Shown here piece by piece: positions 17,255 through 26,870 of a stretch of DNA of 32,403 nt. The stretch spans positions 1 to 32,403 of the forward strand of contig CAMBZU010000039.1 of the NCBI GenBank assembly GCA_945872355.1, given 5' to 3'. The stretch comes from Chitinophaga pinensis (GTDB taxonomy: Bacteria > Bacteroidota > Bacteroidia > UBA4408). The notes under the pieces were generated by a model. The model worked only from the letters and a program-made list of their open reading frames with translations, did not search any database and had not been told where the DNA came from. A program made the position numbers and the translations under genes. Numbering within the stretch: the stretch's first letter is position 1; every line of letters starts with the position of its first letter.

Positions 17255-18832
17255 CTACTTCTCCTCCAAAGGGCTCTCTTCTTCTTTCACCTTTGCACCA
17301 TCAATTTTAAACTCCTTATTGTCTTTAAAAACAATGTTAGTAAAAAGTGTTCCTTCGGTATCATATTTGCGCCAATTGCCCTCTTTATTTCCCATTAAAT
17401 ATTCGCCTTCTTCTTTTAATTTTCCATTATAATAATGATATGAAAACTTACCATTTTCAATACCATCAATATAAGTACCTTCTTCGGCCAATTTTCCATT
17501 GCCATTAAAATAGGATTTCCATTTGCCACTTTTAGCGCCTCCTTTAAACTCACCTTCATATTTCATATCTCCATCATTGCTTATCCATTGGCCTTCTTTT
17601 TCTCCATCAACATACAAGCCTTTAGAAACCACTTGGCTGCTATCTGTATATTCTACCATTTCACCTTCAGGTAAACCTCTTAAAAAACTTTCTGTGCGTA
17701 AAACATTGCCACTTTCATAATACCACTTCCAATCGCCTGTTGGTTTGTTATCCTTACCAAATTTTCCTCTTTGCTCTATTTTTCCATTTTGATGATAATA
17801 AATCCATTCTCCTGTTTTTTTATCATTAATATATTCTCCTTCTGCCTTTAATTCACTAGTAATATAAAATTCTTTCCATTTGCCTTGTTTATAACCTTGC
17901 GCATCATAAATTCCTTCGCCAATTTTATATCCATCTTTAAATAATTCACTACCTATTATTTCTCCTTCTTCATTAAATTTTCTCGTAAAACCTTCAGGAA
18001 TTCCATCTTTAAAAGTTCCTGACGTTTTCTTTTTACCAGTTTCATAATAGGTATTTTTTACATCTAATTTTACTAATTCTGCCACATTAACTTGCAATAC
18101 CCCATCTACATATTTTTCAGCTTTTGCTAAATTACCATCTGGTTCAAATATTTTAAGATAACCATCTAATTTATCATCTCTATATCGCATTTCCTTGTGC
18201 ACAACTCCCGAAGCATAAAACTCTTTCCAAATGCCTTGTTTCATATTTAATTTATCCTTTCTATTTATTTTTTCATCGCGCGCAATAAAACCATTTTTAT
18301 ATAAAGTTATGCTCTGAATTAAACCATCTTTAAGATACTCTTTACCAATACCATTTTCTTTTCCTTTATCAAAGGGTACTTCCTTAAATATAATATTTTC
18401 TTTTCTGTAAAAAGCATTACCCTGTCTAATATCACTCACAAAAGGTTCTTCAGAAACTATATGACCGGTTTCTACATCATACACGGTTTTTATTCCTTGT
18501 TTCTTGCCTTCTTTATAAACATAACTTAAAGTTAATTTTCCATCTTCGTTATAAAACTTCCAAAGGCTATCGAGTAGCGCTTCTTTTCTATTTCCTTCAG
18601 ATTTTAAAATGCCATTTTCATAATAAGTTTTCCAATAACCATCAGGCTTTCCATTTTTAATAAATCCTTCACTGCTCACACTCCCACTGGCATAAGTATA
18701 TTTGGTAAAACCATCTTTAACAACTGTTTCTTGTGCACCAGCATTTTTTGAAATTAAAGCACTTAACGCTAAACATAGTATTACAATAAGTAGGCGATAA
18801 TTTTTTGAATTAATTACTAAACAATTGTTCAT
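17255..18832 (-). CDS. Exported MORN-repeat (YwqK-like) protein
   Basis: I take ATG 18832 (525 residues), 13 bases after the nadA stop. The longer TTG-started frame from 18856 would overlap nadA and put extra charged residues before the signal peptide. The signal peptide ends SKNAGAQ (about residue 34). The rest is at least ten degenerate MORN_2 repeats of about 22-24 residues: GKPDGYWKTYYENGILKSEG, KTGEWIYYHQNGKIEQRG, GNKEGNWRKYDTEG. The final tail is acidic (EEESPLEEK). Such proteins are often auto-annotated as YwqK antitoxins, but no toxin partner is present. A periplasmic or surface scaffold role is a guess. It is probably cotranscribed with nadA. Confidence 0.85.
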   Translation of the reverse strand: MNNCLVINSKNYRLLIVILCLALSALISKNAGAQETVVKDGFTKYTYASGSVSSEGFIKNGKPDGYWKTYYENGILKSEGNRKEALLDSLWKFYNEDGKLTLSYVYKEGKKQGIKTVYDVETGHIVSEEPFVSDIRQGNAFYRKENIIFKEVPFDKGKENGIGKEYLKDGLIQSITLYKNGFIARDEKINRKDKLNMKQGIWKEFYASGVVHKEMRYRDDKLDGYLKIFEPDGNLAKAEKYVDGVLQVNVAELVKLDVKNTYYETGKKKTSGTFKDGIPEGFTRKFNEEGEIIGSELFKDGYKIGEGIYDAQGYKQGKWKEFYITSELKAEGEYINDKKTGEWIYYHQNGKIEQRGKFGKDNKPTGDWKWYYESGNVLRTESFLRGLPEGEMVEYTDSSQVVSKGLYVDGEKEGQWISNDGDMKYEGEFKGGAKSGKWKSYFNGNGKLAEEGTYIDGIENGKFSYHYYNGKLKEEGEYLMGNKEGNWRKYDTEGTLFTNIVFKDNKEFKIDGAKVKEEESPLEEK

Positions 18833-18845
18833 AGTTATTTTTCTT

Positions 18846-19793
18846 TTATAATCCAAGCTGTGCCGAAATTTCGAGCATTTTTAAGATAGAATTTTCTGCT
18901 TTTTTTCTTAGATTTTCATCCATAATTATTTCAGGCGTTTCATTTTTTAAACAGGCATATAATTTTTCCAAGGTGTTTAACTTCATATGTGGGCAATCGT
19001 TGCAAGCACAATTATTATTTGGTGGCGCCGGAATTAGCGTTTTATGTGGCGCACGTTTAGCCATTTCATGCAATATGCCTGTTTCAGTAGCTACAATAAA
19101 TTCTTTTGCATTGCTTTTAACCACAAAATTCAATAAAGCAGTTGTACTACCAATAAAATCTGCCATTTCTAAAACAGGTTCTTCACATTCAGGGTGTGCT
19201 ATAAGTAAAGCGTTTGGATGTTTATGTTTTAGTTGTGTGATTTTCTTTACCGAAAAAATTTCGTGAACCATGCAACTGCCATCCCAAAGCAACATATTTC
19301 TGCCTGTTATTTTATTCACATAGCTGCCTAAATTTTTATCTGGTGCAAAAATAATAGCTTGATCTTTTGGCAAACTATTAACAATTTGAACAGCATTACT
19401 ACTTGTACAAACAATATCAGTAAGTGCCTTTATTTCAGCTGTACAGTTTATATAACTTATCACTAAATGATCAGGGTTTGCTTCTTTAAATTTTCTGAAA
19501 GCATCTGGCGTACAGCTATCGGCCAAGGAACAACCAGCTTTTAAATCGGGAAGTAAAACTTTTTTTTGAGGACATAATATTTTTGCTGTTTCAGCCATAA
19601 AATGTACGCCTGCAAAAACAATAATATCCGCTTCTGTTTTTGCTGCTTGTTGCGACAATCCTAAGCTATCGCCAATATAATCAGCCACATCTTGAATATC
19701 GCCCTCTTGGTAGTAATGTGCCAAAATAATGGCATTCTTTGCTACCTTTAATTTTTTTATTTCTTCAAAAATATCTGTCGCTATTAATTCCAT
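18846..19793 (-). CDS. nadA: Quinolinate synthase NadA
   Basis: The 315-residue protein is quinolinate synthase, which condenses iminoaspartate with dihydroxyacetone phosphate using a [4Fe-4S] cluster in de novo NAD synthesis. The N-terminus has [28 protein letters not shown]. The probable cluster cysteines are C88 ([10 protein letters not shown]), C174 (WDGSCMVHE) and C267 ([18 protein letters not shown]). The other substrate-binding segments ([54 protein letters not shown]) are intact. Length and motif order are normal. The partner genes nadB and nadC are not in the window. It is transcribed leftward from the AT-rich gap and followed closely by the MORN-repeat gene. Confidence 0.97.
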   Translation of the reverse strand: MELIATDIFEEIKKLKVAKNAIILAHYYQEGDIQDVADYIGDSLGLSQQAAKTEADIIVFAGVHFMAETAKILCPQKKVLLPDLKAGCSLADSCTPDAFRKFKEANPDHLVISYINCTAEIKALTDIVCTSSNAVQIVNSLPKDQAIIFAPDKNLGSYVNKITGRNMLLWDGSCMVHEIFSVKKITQLKHKHPNALLIAHPECEEPVLEMADFIGSTTALLNFVVKSNAKEFIVATETGILHEMAKRAPHKTLIPAPPNNNCACNDCPHMKLNTLEKLYACLKNETPEIIMDENLRKKAENSILKMLEISAQLGL

Positions 19794-20435
19794 TTTATTT
19801 TTTCTTCCATTTTTCTGAGCACAAATATCAACCTAATTTTTAATCCAACTTATTTTTTATTTTTCAGCTATCAACATTCAATAACTATATTATTATTATT
19901 AAATTTCTTTTAAAGAAAATATGTTATTATTAATAGCCTGTTAGTATTGTTCATTTGTTTGTTGAACAACGCGTGTAAATGTAATTTATTAAATATTGAT
20001 AACAGTTTTTTAACCATTAATTATTAGCTAATCTATTTAAAATCAATTATTGCTATACTTTATTAACACTTTGTTCATACTACTTAAGTTGAATAACTTT
20101 CATTAAAGTATAATACCTTTTTTGTGTACAACCTTGTTTATTTTTTTCAATATGTAATGGCTAACTAAATTAGGAATTACATATTTTTTTTTCATACAAG
20201 CAGTGCTTTATCTTTTGCAACAATACTTTTCAGTAAATGTTTTTCTTTATCAACAGCTATTAACAATTACATTGTTTATAAACCATAAATTTTAATATGT
20301 ACTTGATTATCAACAATATTTAGTAGCAATAATTTTAAATAGTTATTTGTTAATACTATTTTTAAATGTTCATGTTTAGTAATATGAAGCCAATTAACTT
20401 TGTACAAACACATTATTAATTTTACTCTTAGTTTT
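19794..20435. other. AT-rich divergent intergenic region, speculative oriC
   Basis: This 642-base gene-free region separates nadA (left, minus) from rpiB (right, plus). It is extremely AT-rich. It contains two identical 9-mers TTATCAACA (20247-20255 and 20307-20315, same strand, 60 bases apart), one base away from the DnaA box TTATCCACA. TGTTCAT occurs three times. A candidate rpiB promoter box lies at 20395-20402. Right of it every gene is on the plus strand; left of it most are on the minus strand. Two parS-like sites and mnmG lie about 10 kb to the right. These features suit an origin, but dnaA is absent and no perfect DnaA-box cluster is seen. Confidence 0.3.
20395..20402 (+). promoter_or_regulatory. 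Candidate -7 box for rpiB
   Basis: TAACTTTG matches TAnnTTTG exactly, 33 bases upstream of the rpiB ATG. The -33 region has only a weak TTT. Confidence 0.5.
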
Positions 20436-20864
20436 ATGAAAATTGCTGTAGGAGCAGATCATGCTGGTTTTGAAGCCAAAGAAAAAATTATTACTTATCT
20501 CAAAGATAATAAAATTGAATTTCATGATTTCGGTACTTATAATGATCAAAGTGTTGATTATCCAAATTTTGCTCATCCAGTAGCATTGGCTGTTGAAAAT
20601 AAAGAATTTGATTTAGGTATATTAATTTGTGGAAGTGGGCAGGGTATGAATATAACTGCTAATAAACACCAAGGAATAAGATCTGCTTTATGTTGGAGTG
20701 TTGAAATAGCAAGTTTAAGTAAAAAGCATAATGATGCGAATGTGCTTGCAATACCAGGTCGATTTTTAAGTGAAACATTGATAATAGAAATAGTAGAAAC
20801 TTTTTTAAATACTGATTTTGAAGGTGGCAGACATGCAAATCGTACACAAAAAATTCCTTGTTAA
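20436..20864 (+). CDS. rpiB: Ribose-5-phosphate isomerase B
   Basis: I take ATG 20436 (142 residues), where the family's MKIAVGADHAGFEAKE start lies. RpiB interconverts ribose-5-phosphate and ribulose-5-phosphate in the pentose phosphate pathway. The active-site elements are present: D8-H9 in GADHAG, the VDYPNFAHPVA segment, the catalytic Cys65 in GILICGSGQGM, H99 in KKHNDANVLAIPGR, and the final GGRHANRTQKI. The length is normal. The LutB-like gene follows 14 bases after the stop, so the two are likely cotranscribed. Confidence 0.96.
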   Translation: MKIAVGADHAGFEAKEKIITYLKDNKIEFHDFGTYNDQSVDYPNFAHPVALAVENKEFDLGILICGSGQGMNITANKHQGIRSALCWSVEIASLSKKHNDANVLAIPGRFLSETLIIEIVETFLNTDFEGGRHANRTQKIPC

Positions 20865-20878
20865 AAAATAGCACAGAT

Positions 20879-22078
20879 ATGGAAAAACAAGAATTTATAA
20901 ATAAGGTAGATCAATATTTAATAGATCCTGAAAATATTAAAAAACAAGCTGCTATTAATGCTAAACTTAATAGGCAAGTTGATTTAGCTAAAACTTTTTT
21001 TGATAAATATGATTTGGCTTTACAAAGATCTTCTTACATAAAAAATAAAGCTTTAGAAAATACAGATAAGCTACTGGCTAACTTTGAGTTTGACCTAAAT
21101 AATACAAAGATTAAAGTAATTTGGGCAACCGATGCAGCTAATGCAATGAATGAAATTGCAGCTTTAAGTAAAAGTTATGCTTTACCTGTTTATTTTGATG
21201 ATGCTCAAATTATCAAAGAATTAGATAAAGATGCTGAATCTGCTGCACTTAATATTAGTAAAACAGCTGATGTTAAAAGTAATTTTATTGCCCTAACAAA
21301 AGCCGATTTTTTAGTGGCCGATAGCAGCAGTATTATTTGTTTAAATCATGAAACAAAAGCAAAACAAATTCAAGGAAATGCTGCTGTTCAAATTTTTGTT
21401 TGCGGCATAGATGCAGTTATTCAAAGTTATAATGATTTAGAGCTAATTGCAGCTTTGCAAAGCACTAATAAATACGGTGAACCAACTCATGCAAATATTA
21501 GCATTTACAATGGAAATAAATTAAATGAAGATGATGCTTTAAAAGAAGATTTGTATGTAATTATTTTGGATAATGGTCGTTCTCAAATTCTTGCAGATCA
21601 TGAACAACGTTCTGTATTAAATTGCATTCATTGCAATGCATGTTCACGCTCATGCCCAGTTGCCTTATTTTCAGGTGAAAAAGCCTATGGAACTGTTTAT
21701 ACAGGCCCATACGGTGCACTTGTGAGTCACCATATTGAAAATAATTCAAATCTTACGCACCTTGCTTTTGCTTCAACACTTTGTTCAAAATGCAATGATG
21801 TGTGCCCTATGAATATTAATATATCAGCATTTTTAGCTTATAGCAGAAGAAATGCTGTAAAAAATAAGTGTGTAAGTAAAACCGAAAACCTTACTATTTA
21901 TTTTTGGAAAAATGCAGTAATGAAGCGCAGTAACATGGATAAAGGAGGTGCAAAAGTAAAAGGATTTATGTTTAAGCAAATGCTAAGAAAAGCATGGGGA
22001 AATAAAAGAGAAATGCCAACTGTAGCTCACAAATCCTTTAATCAATTATGGCGCGAAAGAAAAGATTTTGGCAATTAA
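20879..22078 (+). CDS. LutB/LldF-like LUD-domain iron-sulfur protein
   Basis: I take ATG 20879 (399 residues); the frame's upstream TTG overlaps rpiB. The N-terminal about 240 residues resemble the LUD domain of lactate-utilisation protein B (AAINAKLNRQVDLAKTFFDKYDLAL, ADFLVADSSSIICL). Two ferredoxin-like cysteine sets follow: C249-x2-C252-x2-C255-x3-C259 (CIHCNACSRSCP) and C302-x2-C305-x3-C309 (CSKCNDVCPMNI), with the family's YTGPYGALV segment between. LutB works with LutA and LutC in electron transfer from L-lactate, but neither partner is in the window. The protein is shorter than typical LutB (about 470). It is cytoplasmic, in a probable operon with rpiB. Confidence 0.85.
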   Translation: MEKQEFINKVDQYLIDPENIKKQAAINAKLNRQVDLAKTFFDKYDLALQRSSYIKNKALENTDKLLANFEFDLNNTKIKVIWATDAANAMNEIAALSKSYALPVYFDDAQIIKELDKDAESAALNISKTADVKSNFIALTKADFLVADSSSIICLNHETKAKQIQGNAAVQIFVCGIDAVIQSYNDLELIAALQSTNKYGEPTHANISIYNGNKLNEDDALKEDLYVIILDNGRSQILADHEQRSVLNCIHCNACSRSCPVALFSGEKAYGTVYTGPYGALVSHHIENNSNLTHLAFASTLCSKCNDVCPMNINISAFLAYSRRNAVKNKCVSKTENLTIYFWKNAVMKRSNMDKGGAKVKGFMFKQMLRKAWGNKREMPTVAHKSFNQLWRERKDFGN

Positions 22079-22149
22079 TAAATGAATCATTTCGCAATTT
22101 TTATTGGTGAGTGCTACTTTAAATTTATTTTTTTTATAAGTAAGAATTG

Positions 22150-25092
22150 ATGAAATTATCTTTATGTATGTGGTATTGGCAAGTTACATTATTTTTATTT
22201 TTAATTTCCTGCTTCTCAGTTAATGCGCAAAGTATTATAAGTGGAAATATTAAGGATGAGCTAAATGCTGAACCATTAATTGGCGCAACAGTGCTTATAA
22301 AAGCTACCAACCAAGCAAGCGCTGCTGATATTAATGGAGATTTTAAAATAGAAACTAAACAAAATTTTCCACTAACAATTGTAATCACTTCTTTAGGCTA
22401 CAATACTAAGGAATTGATTGTAAATGAACCCTCTCAAAAACTTAAAATAAAGCTATCATCAAATGAAGTTGCGCTTAAGGCAATTGAAATTAGTGATATT
22501 AGAATTAGTGAAAAACAAAAACAAGCAGCCCTTACTGTTGAAGCCATGGATTTAATTGCCATTAAAGAGGTGGCTGGTGGTAATTTTTATGAAGGATTGG
22601 CCAATTTAAAAGGTGTTGATATTACAGCTGCAAGTTTGGGTTTTAAAGTAATTAATACGAGAGGTTTCAATAGCACATCGCCAGTAAGATCATTGCAGTT
22701 AATCGATGGTGTTGACAATCAATCTCCAGGTTTAAATTTTTCGCTTGGTAATTTTTTAGGAAGCTCAGATCTTGATGTAATGCGTGTGGATATTGTTGCA
22801 GGTGCAAGTTCAGCATTTTATGGCCCCAATGCATTTAATGGCGTAATTAACATGACTACAAAAAGCCCTTGGCAATTCCCTGGCTTAAGTGCATCGGTAA
22901 AAGTTGGTGAAAGAAATTTAAACGAATATGCGGTACGTTGGGCCCATGTGATAAAAAACAAAGCCGGTAAAGATAAATTTGCATATAAATTTAACTTCTT
23001 TTCTATGAAGGCCAATGATTGGGAAGCAACCAATTATACGCCAACCATCGACTCTAAAAATGGAAGTAATAATCCACGCGGATATGACGCGGTAAATATT
23101 TATGGCGACGAAGCATTAGGTGGTGGTAACAACTACACTAGTTACGGTAATCAAATAAACTTCCCAGGTTTAGGCGTAATTTATAGAAGTGGATATAAAG
23201 AAGAAGATCTTGCAAATTATAAAACTGAAAACATTAAAACTCAAGCTTCTTTACATTATAAACTCACTGATAATATTGAAGTTTTAGTAGCAGGAAATTA
23301 CAGCAAGGGAAGCACCATTTATCAGGGTGATAATAGATATGCTTTAAAAAATATTCAATTTTATCAGGCTCGATTTGAAATAAAACAAGAAAATAAATTT
23401 TTTATAAGGGCTTATACTACAGGCGAAGACGCAGGCGATTCATACGACATTGTGCAAACTGCATTTAAAATGAGCACACTTAGTAAACCAGATATCGATT
23501 GGATTAAACGTTATCAACAATATTGGGCCAGCAATGTGCGTAAAAACATTAGAGCAATTCCCAATTTTCCTCAGCCTCCTGGTGTAGGACAGTTGTATGA
23601 TACAGCAAGAGCTAACCTTTTAATGAGTCAGTATCCTGAATTAATTGGCGCTTTTCATGATGCGGCGCGCACCTATGCAAATCAATCAACTACATCATAT
23701 CCAAATGCGGAATATACAGTTGGTTCAACACAATTTGATTCTTTGTACAATAATATCACCAGTAAAAGATTTAACGAAGGTGGCTCTAAGTTTTTCGATA
23801 GATCTAAACTTTATCATGTGGCTGGTGAATATAAATTTACTCCAAAATGGTTAGATATTACTATTGGAGCGAATGCCCGTTGGTTTTTACCCGAATCAAA
23901 AGGCACAATTTTTAGCGATACATTGATCAATAGAAACGATACTTTACCAGGTAAATTAATTAATGATAGCGCAGCTTTCAGAAAAATTACCAATTTTGAA
24001 TTTGGCACTTATCTAGGTTTGGAAAAAAAGCTTTTTAATAATAAAATTAGAATTACAGCTACCGTTAGAATGGATAAAAACATCAACTTTAATTACATTA
24101 TATCTCCAGCACTATCATTGGTTTACAATCCAGTTAAAAATCATACAGCCAGGCTTTCTTTTTCTTCGGCATTAAGAAACCCAACGCTTGCAGATCAATA
24201 TTTATATTACAATGTGGGCAGAGCTATTTTATTAGGGAACCTAAATGGTGTAAATAATTTAGTTTCGGTGGAGTCGCTGCGCGCATATATAGATAAGCCA
24301 CAACAAGATTCAACCCTTTTAAAAAGATTTAATGTTGATGCCATTAGACCCGAAAAAGTAGAAACCATAGAACTTGGTTACAGGGCCACATTGTGGAATA
24401 AAATATACATCGATGCTAGCTACTATTACAGTTTTTACAAAGATTTTATTGGTTATAAAGTAGGCGTAGATTTAAAAACAGCTCCTTTTGTGAGGGTTGG
24501 CCCAGGCACCCAAGTTTATCGTGTTGCGGCAAATGCACAGGGTTTAATTACCTCCCAAGGTTTAAGTATTGGTGCTAATTATTATTTTACTTCAAAAATG
24601 GCCTTAAACACAAATTATTCTTGGAATGTACTAAACCTTTCTGGAGAAGATGATCAAATTATTCCAGCCTTCAATACGCCTGCTAATAAATTTAATATTG
24701 GTGTAAGTGCAAGAGATTTAAAATCAAATTTCAATATTGGAAAATTGTTTAAAGGATTGCCAAACTTTGCTATTAAAAACTGGGGTTTTAATGTTAATTA
24801 TAAATGGGTACAAGGTTATACCTTTACTGGTTCTCCACAATTTACTGGCGATTTACCAACTTATGATATGGTTGATGCGCAAATCAACATTAGGATTCCT
24901 AAATTAAAAACAACTTTTAAACTTGGTGCTTCCAATTTAATGGGAATTTCACAACTGTTTAATCACAACGAACCTAATTTTGTAAATAGAATTTATGATG
25001 CCTTTGAAAATAAACCATATCAAGTTTTTGGAGGGCCTGCCATAGGCCGCTTAGCTTATTTTTCAATATTATTTGAATGGGATAGAAAATAA
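22150..25092 (+). CDS. TonB-dependent outer-membrane receptor with carboxypeptidase-like domain
   Basis: The 980-residue protein starts at ATG 22150, just after an in-frame TTG. The signal peptide ends SVNAQ. A CarboxypepD_reg-like domain spans about 28-110 (ISGNIKDELNAEPLIGATVLIKATNQASAADINGDFKI). The plug domain (about 125-245) has VINTRGFNSTSPVRSLQLIDGVDNQSPG and DVMRVDIVAGASSAFYGPNAFNGVINMTTKSP. The rest is a 22-strand barrel with aromatic-rich strands; the closing strand is AYFSILFEWDRK. It imports an unknown ligand using TonB energy. No SusD-like partner follows, so it is not a SusCD system. Forty bases downstream is a T9SS hydrolase gene, suggesting that ligand processing and uptake are linked. 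Confidence 0.93.
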   Translation: MKLSLCMWYWQVTLFLFLISCFSVNAQSIISGNIKDELNAEPLIGATVLIKATNQASAADINGDFKIETKQNFPLTIVITSLGYNTKELIVNEPSQKLKIKLSSNEVALKAIEISDIRISEKQKQAALTVEAMDLIAIKEVAGGNFYEGLANLKGVDITAASLGFKVINTRGFNSTSPVRSLQLIDGVDNQSPGLNFSLGNFLGSSDLDVMRVDIVAGASSAFYGPNAFNGVINMTTKSPWQFPGLSASVKVGERNLNEYAVRWAHVIKNKAGKDKFAYKFNFFSMKANDWEATNYTPTIDSKNGSNNPRGYDAVNIYGDEALGGGNNYTSYGNQINFPGLGVIYRSGYKEEDLANYKTENIKTQASLHYKLTDNIEVLVAGNYSKGSTIYQGDNRYALKNIQFYQARFEIKQENKFFIRAYTTGEDAGDSYDIVQTAFKMSTLSKPDIDWIKRYQQYWASNVRKNIRAIPNFPQPPGVGQLYDTARANLLMSQYPELIGAFHDAARTYANQSTTSYPNAEYTVGSTQFDSLYNNITSKRFNEGGSKFFDRSKLYHVAGEYKFTPKWLDITIGANARWFLPESKGTIFSDTLINRNDTLPGKLINDSAAFRKITNFEFGTYLGLEKKLFNNKIRITATVRMDKNINFNYIISPALSLVYNPVKNHTARLSFSSALRNPTLADQYLYYNVGRAILLGNLNGVNNLVSVESLRAYIDKPQQDSTLLKRFNVDAIRPEKVETIELGYRATLWNKIYIDASYYYSFYKDFIGYKVGVDLKTAPFVRVGPGTQVYRVAANAQGLITSQGLSIGANYYFTSKMALNTNYSWNVLNLSGEDDQIIPAFNTPANKFNIGVSARDLKSNFNIGKLFKGLPNFAIKNWGFNVNYKWVQGYTFTGSPQFTGDLPTYDMVDAQINIRIPKLKTTFKLGASNLMGISQLFNHNEPNFVNRIYDAFENKPYQVFGGPAIGRLAYFSILFEWDRK

Positions 25093-25132
25093 TACCCTAA
25101 TTTTACACTAATAATTACTTAAACGAAACAAT

Positions 25133-26767
25133 ATGAAAAAACAATTACTAAGTATTTTTGCGATCATAGCAATTGGTACTAGCTTCACAGCAACGGCTCA
25201 AAGTCGCTACGATGACCCAATTTTTACCAATGCTCAAATTACTATTACGCCCGATATTACTTATGGTACCAATCAGGCTATTTCTTTAACCGGTGGAGCG
25301 CCATATGCACAAGCATTAAAAATGGATGTTTACCAACCTAATCAGTCAATAGACGCAGTTCAAAATAGGCCACTGGTTTTAGTATTACACACCGGTAACT
25401 TTTTACCGCCAATTATTAATGGTGCCCCAACGGGTTCACGCAAAGATTCTTCAATTGTACAAGCCTGTATGGAATTTGCTAAAAGAGGGTATGTTGTTGC
25501 TGCCATGACTTATCGCTTAGGATGGAATCCTGCTTCAACAGATGAAGAGGTTAGAAGAGGAACATTGTTACAAGCAGTGTTTCGTGCGGTGCTTGATGTA
25601 AAAACTGCAACACGTTTTATGCGCAAAGAAGTTGCAACAAACAGTAATCCGTATAAAATTGATGATACTAAAATTGCTGTTTACGGACACGGAACAGGTG
25701 GTTACATTGCTCTTGGTTTAGCTTATTTAGATAAACAAGCTGAAATGGAATTGCCAAAATTTGTTTGTCAGTTAGATGCCGCTCCTTTATTTGTTCAAGG
25801 CCAATCTTACATCTTACCTGCTTTGTTAGGAAATATTGATGGTACAGGCGGTAATGCAGCATTTAACACCTATGAACATGCTGGTTATTCAAATGCAGTA
25901 AATATGGTTATGAATGTTGGTGGCGCACTTGCTGATACTTCTTGGATAAATGCTGGCGAACCTGCTTGTGCTTCTGTACATTGTATTCGCGATCCTTTTG
26001 CTCCATTCAACTCAGGTATTGTTGTTGTTCCTACAACCCAAGGCGATGTTGTGGATGTGCAAGGCGCTAATATTTTTATTCAAAATGCAAATGCAAAAGG
26101 TATAAACAATGCTTATAACAATGTTTCTTTTATTGGCGACCCATACACTGCAAGAGCAAGAAGCATGTATAACCAAACGTATGCATACGAATTATTAAAC
26201 ACCGGCGGAACAGTTAGTGTAAATTATCCTGACGGTTTGTTTCCAATTAACCTTGCAGATCGCACTGCTATCAATCGCTTTGCCAATGAAGGTTCTCCTT
26301 GGGATTGGTGGGATATTAATGTATTAACTGCTACTGTTGCTGCTACAAATGCGGTTACTGGAGGAACTTACGATGCTGCAACAATTAATGGCTCAAATGT
26401 TTTAAGTAACCCTGGTATGTCGGCTGTCAAAGGTAAAACATATGTTGATACTGTAATCAATTATTTCTGCCCACGAATTATGCGTCAATTGCAAATTGGA
26501 AACTGGGAAGCTTTAGGCGTTAAAAACAACGAAACAGCGAATCAATTTTCCGTTTATCCAAATCCTTCAAATGGTTTGGTAACTGTTTCTGCCGACAACG
26601 CCCTTAAGCAAGTAGAGGTTTTTGACCTTGCAGGAAAAGTAATTTTCACTTGCAACAATAGCACAAACAAATGTGTAATTAACACAAGTGAATTTAATAA
26701 AGGAATGTACATCATTAAAGTACAAAGCAATCAAGCTATTCAAACAACGAAGTTATTAGTTGACTAA
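25133..26767 (+). CDS. T9SS type A alpha/beta hydrolase-like protein lacking the nucleophile serine
   Basis: The 544-residue protein has a signal peptide (1-22, ending ATA). An alpha/beta-hydrolase core resembling the BD-FAE/carboxylesterase group runs from about 60: RPLVLVLHTGNF where HGGGF is usual, then FAKRGYVVAAMTYRLGWN, RAVLDVKTATRFMRKE, DDTKIAVYGHGTGGYIALGLAYLD. In the nucleophile elbow the expected GxSxGG reads GHGTGG (185-190), with Gly187 in place of Ser. A type A sorting domain begins near 470 (FSVYPNPSNGLVTVSADN ... QTTKLLVD). It is either a non-catalytic binding protein or uses an unusual residue. It is in the receptor's probable operon and followed by a terminator. Confidence 0.85.
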   Translation: MKKQLLSIFAIIAIGTSFTATAQSRYDDPIFTNAQITITPDITYGTNQAISLTGGAPYAQALKMDVYQPNQSIDAVQNRPLVLVLHTGNFLPPIINGAPTGSRKDSSIVQACMEFAKRGYVVAAMTYRLGWNPASTDEEVRRGTLLQAVFRAVLDVKTATRFMRKEVATNSNPYKIDDTKIAVYGHGTGGYIALGLAYLDKQAEMELPKFVCQLDAAPLFVQGQSYILPALLGNIDGTGGNAAFNTYEHAGYSNAVNMVMNVGGALADTSWINAGEPACASVHCIRDPFAPFNSGIVVVPTTQGDVVDVQGANIFIQNANAKGINNAYNNVSFIGDPYTARARSMYNQTYAYELLNTGGTVSVNYPDGLFPINLADRTAINRFANEGSPWDWWDINVLTATVAATNAVTGGTYDAATINGSNVLSNPGMSAVKGKTYVDTVINYFCPRIMRQLQIGNWEALGVKNNETANQFSVYPNPSNGLVTVSADNALKQVEVFDLAGKVIFTCNNSTNKCVINTSEFNKGMYIIKVQSNQAIQTTKLLVD

Positions 26768-26787
26768 TACAAAATCTTTTTTTTAAC

Positions 26788-26823
26788 TCCCTGTTTTTCG
26801 AAAGTTAAACAGGGATTTTTTTT
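26788..26823 (+). terminator. Intrinsic terminator after the T9SS hydrolase-like gene
   Basis: The stem TCCCTGTTT (26788-26796) pairs with AAACAGGGA (26807-26815) around a 10-base loop and is followed by eight T. It lies 21 bases after the stop codon. It separates the hydrolase from the haem-copper gene. Confidence 0.9.
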
Positions 26824-26856
26824 GTATTTATAACATGTATTTCATTTACTTTTAAA

Positions 26857-26864
26857 TACATTTG
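26857..26864 (+). promoter_or_regulatory. Candidate -7 box close to the haem-copper gene start
   Basis: TACATTTG matches TAnnTTTG and ends 6 bases before the ATG at 26871. If used, it would give a transcript with almost no leader. Confidence 0.4.
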
Positions 26865-26870
26865 AAGCCA

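Noticed and set aside
17255-18832. YwqK-type antitoxin of a toxin-antitoxin pair
   Set aside because: The label rests only on MORN_2 repeats; the protein is exported and no toxin gene is adjacent.
22150-26767. SusC/SusD polysaccharide utilisation locus
   Set aside because: No SusD-like lipoprotein or glycoside hydrolase is present next to the TonB receptor.
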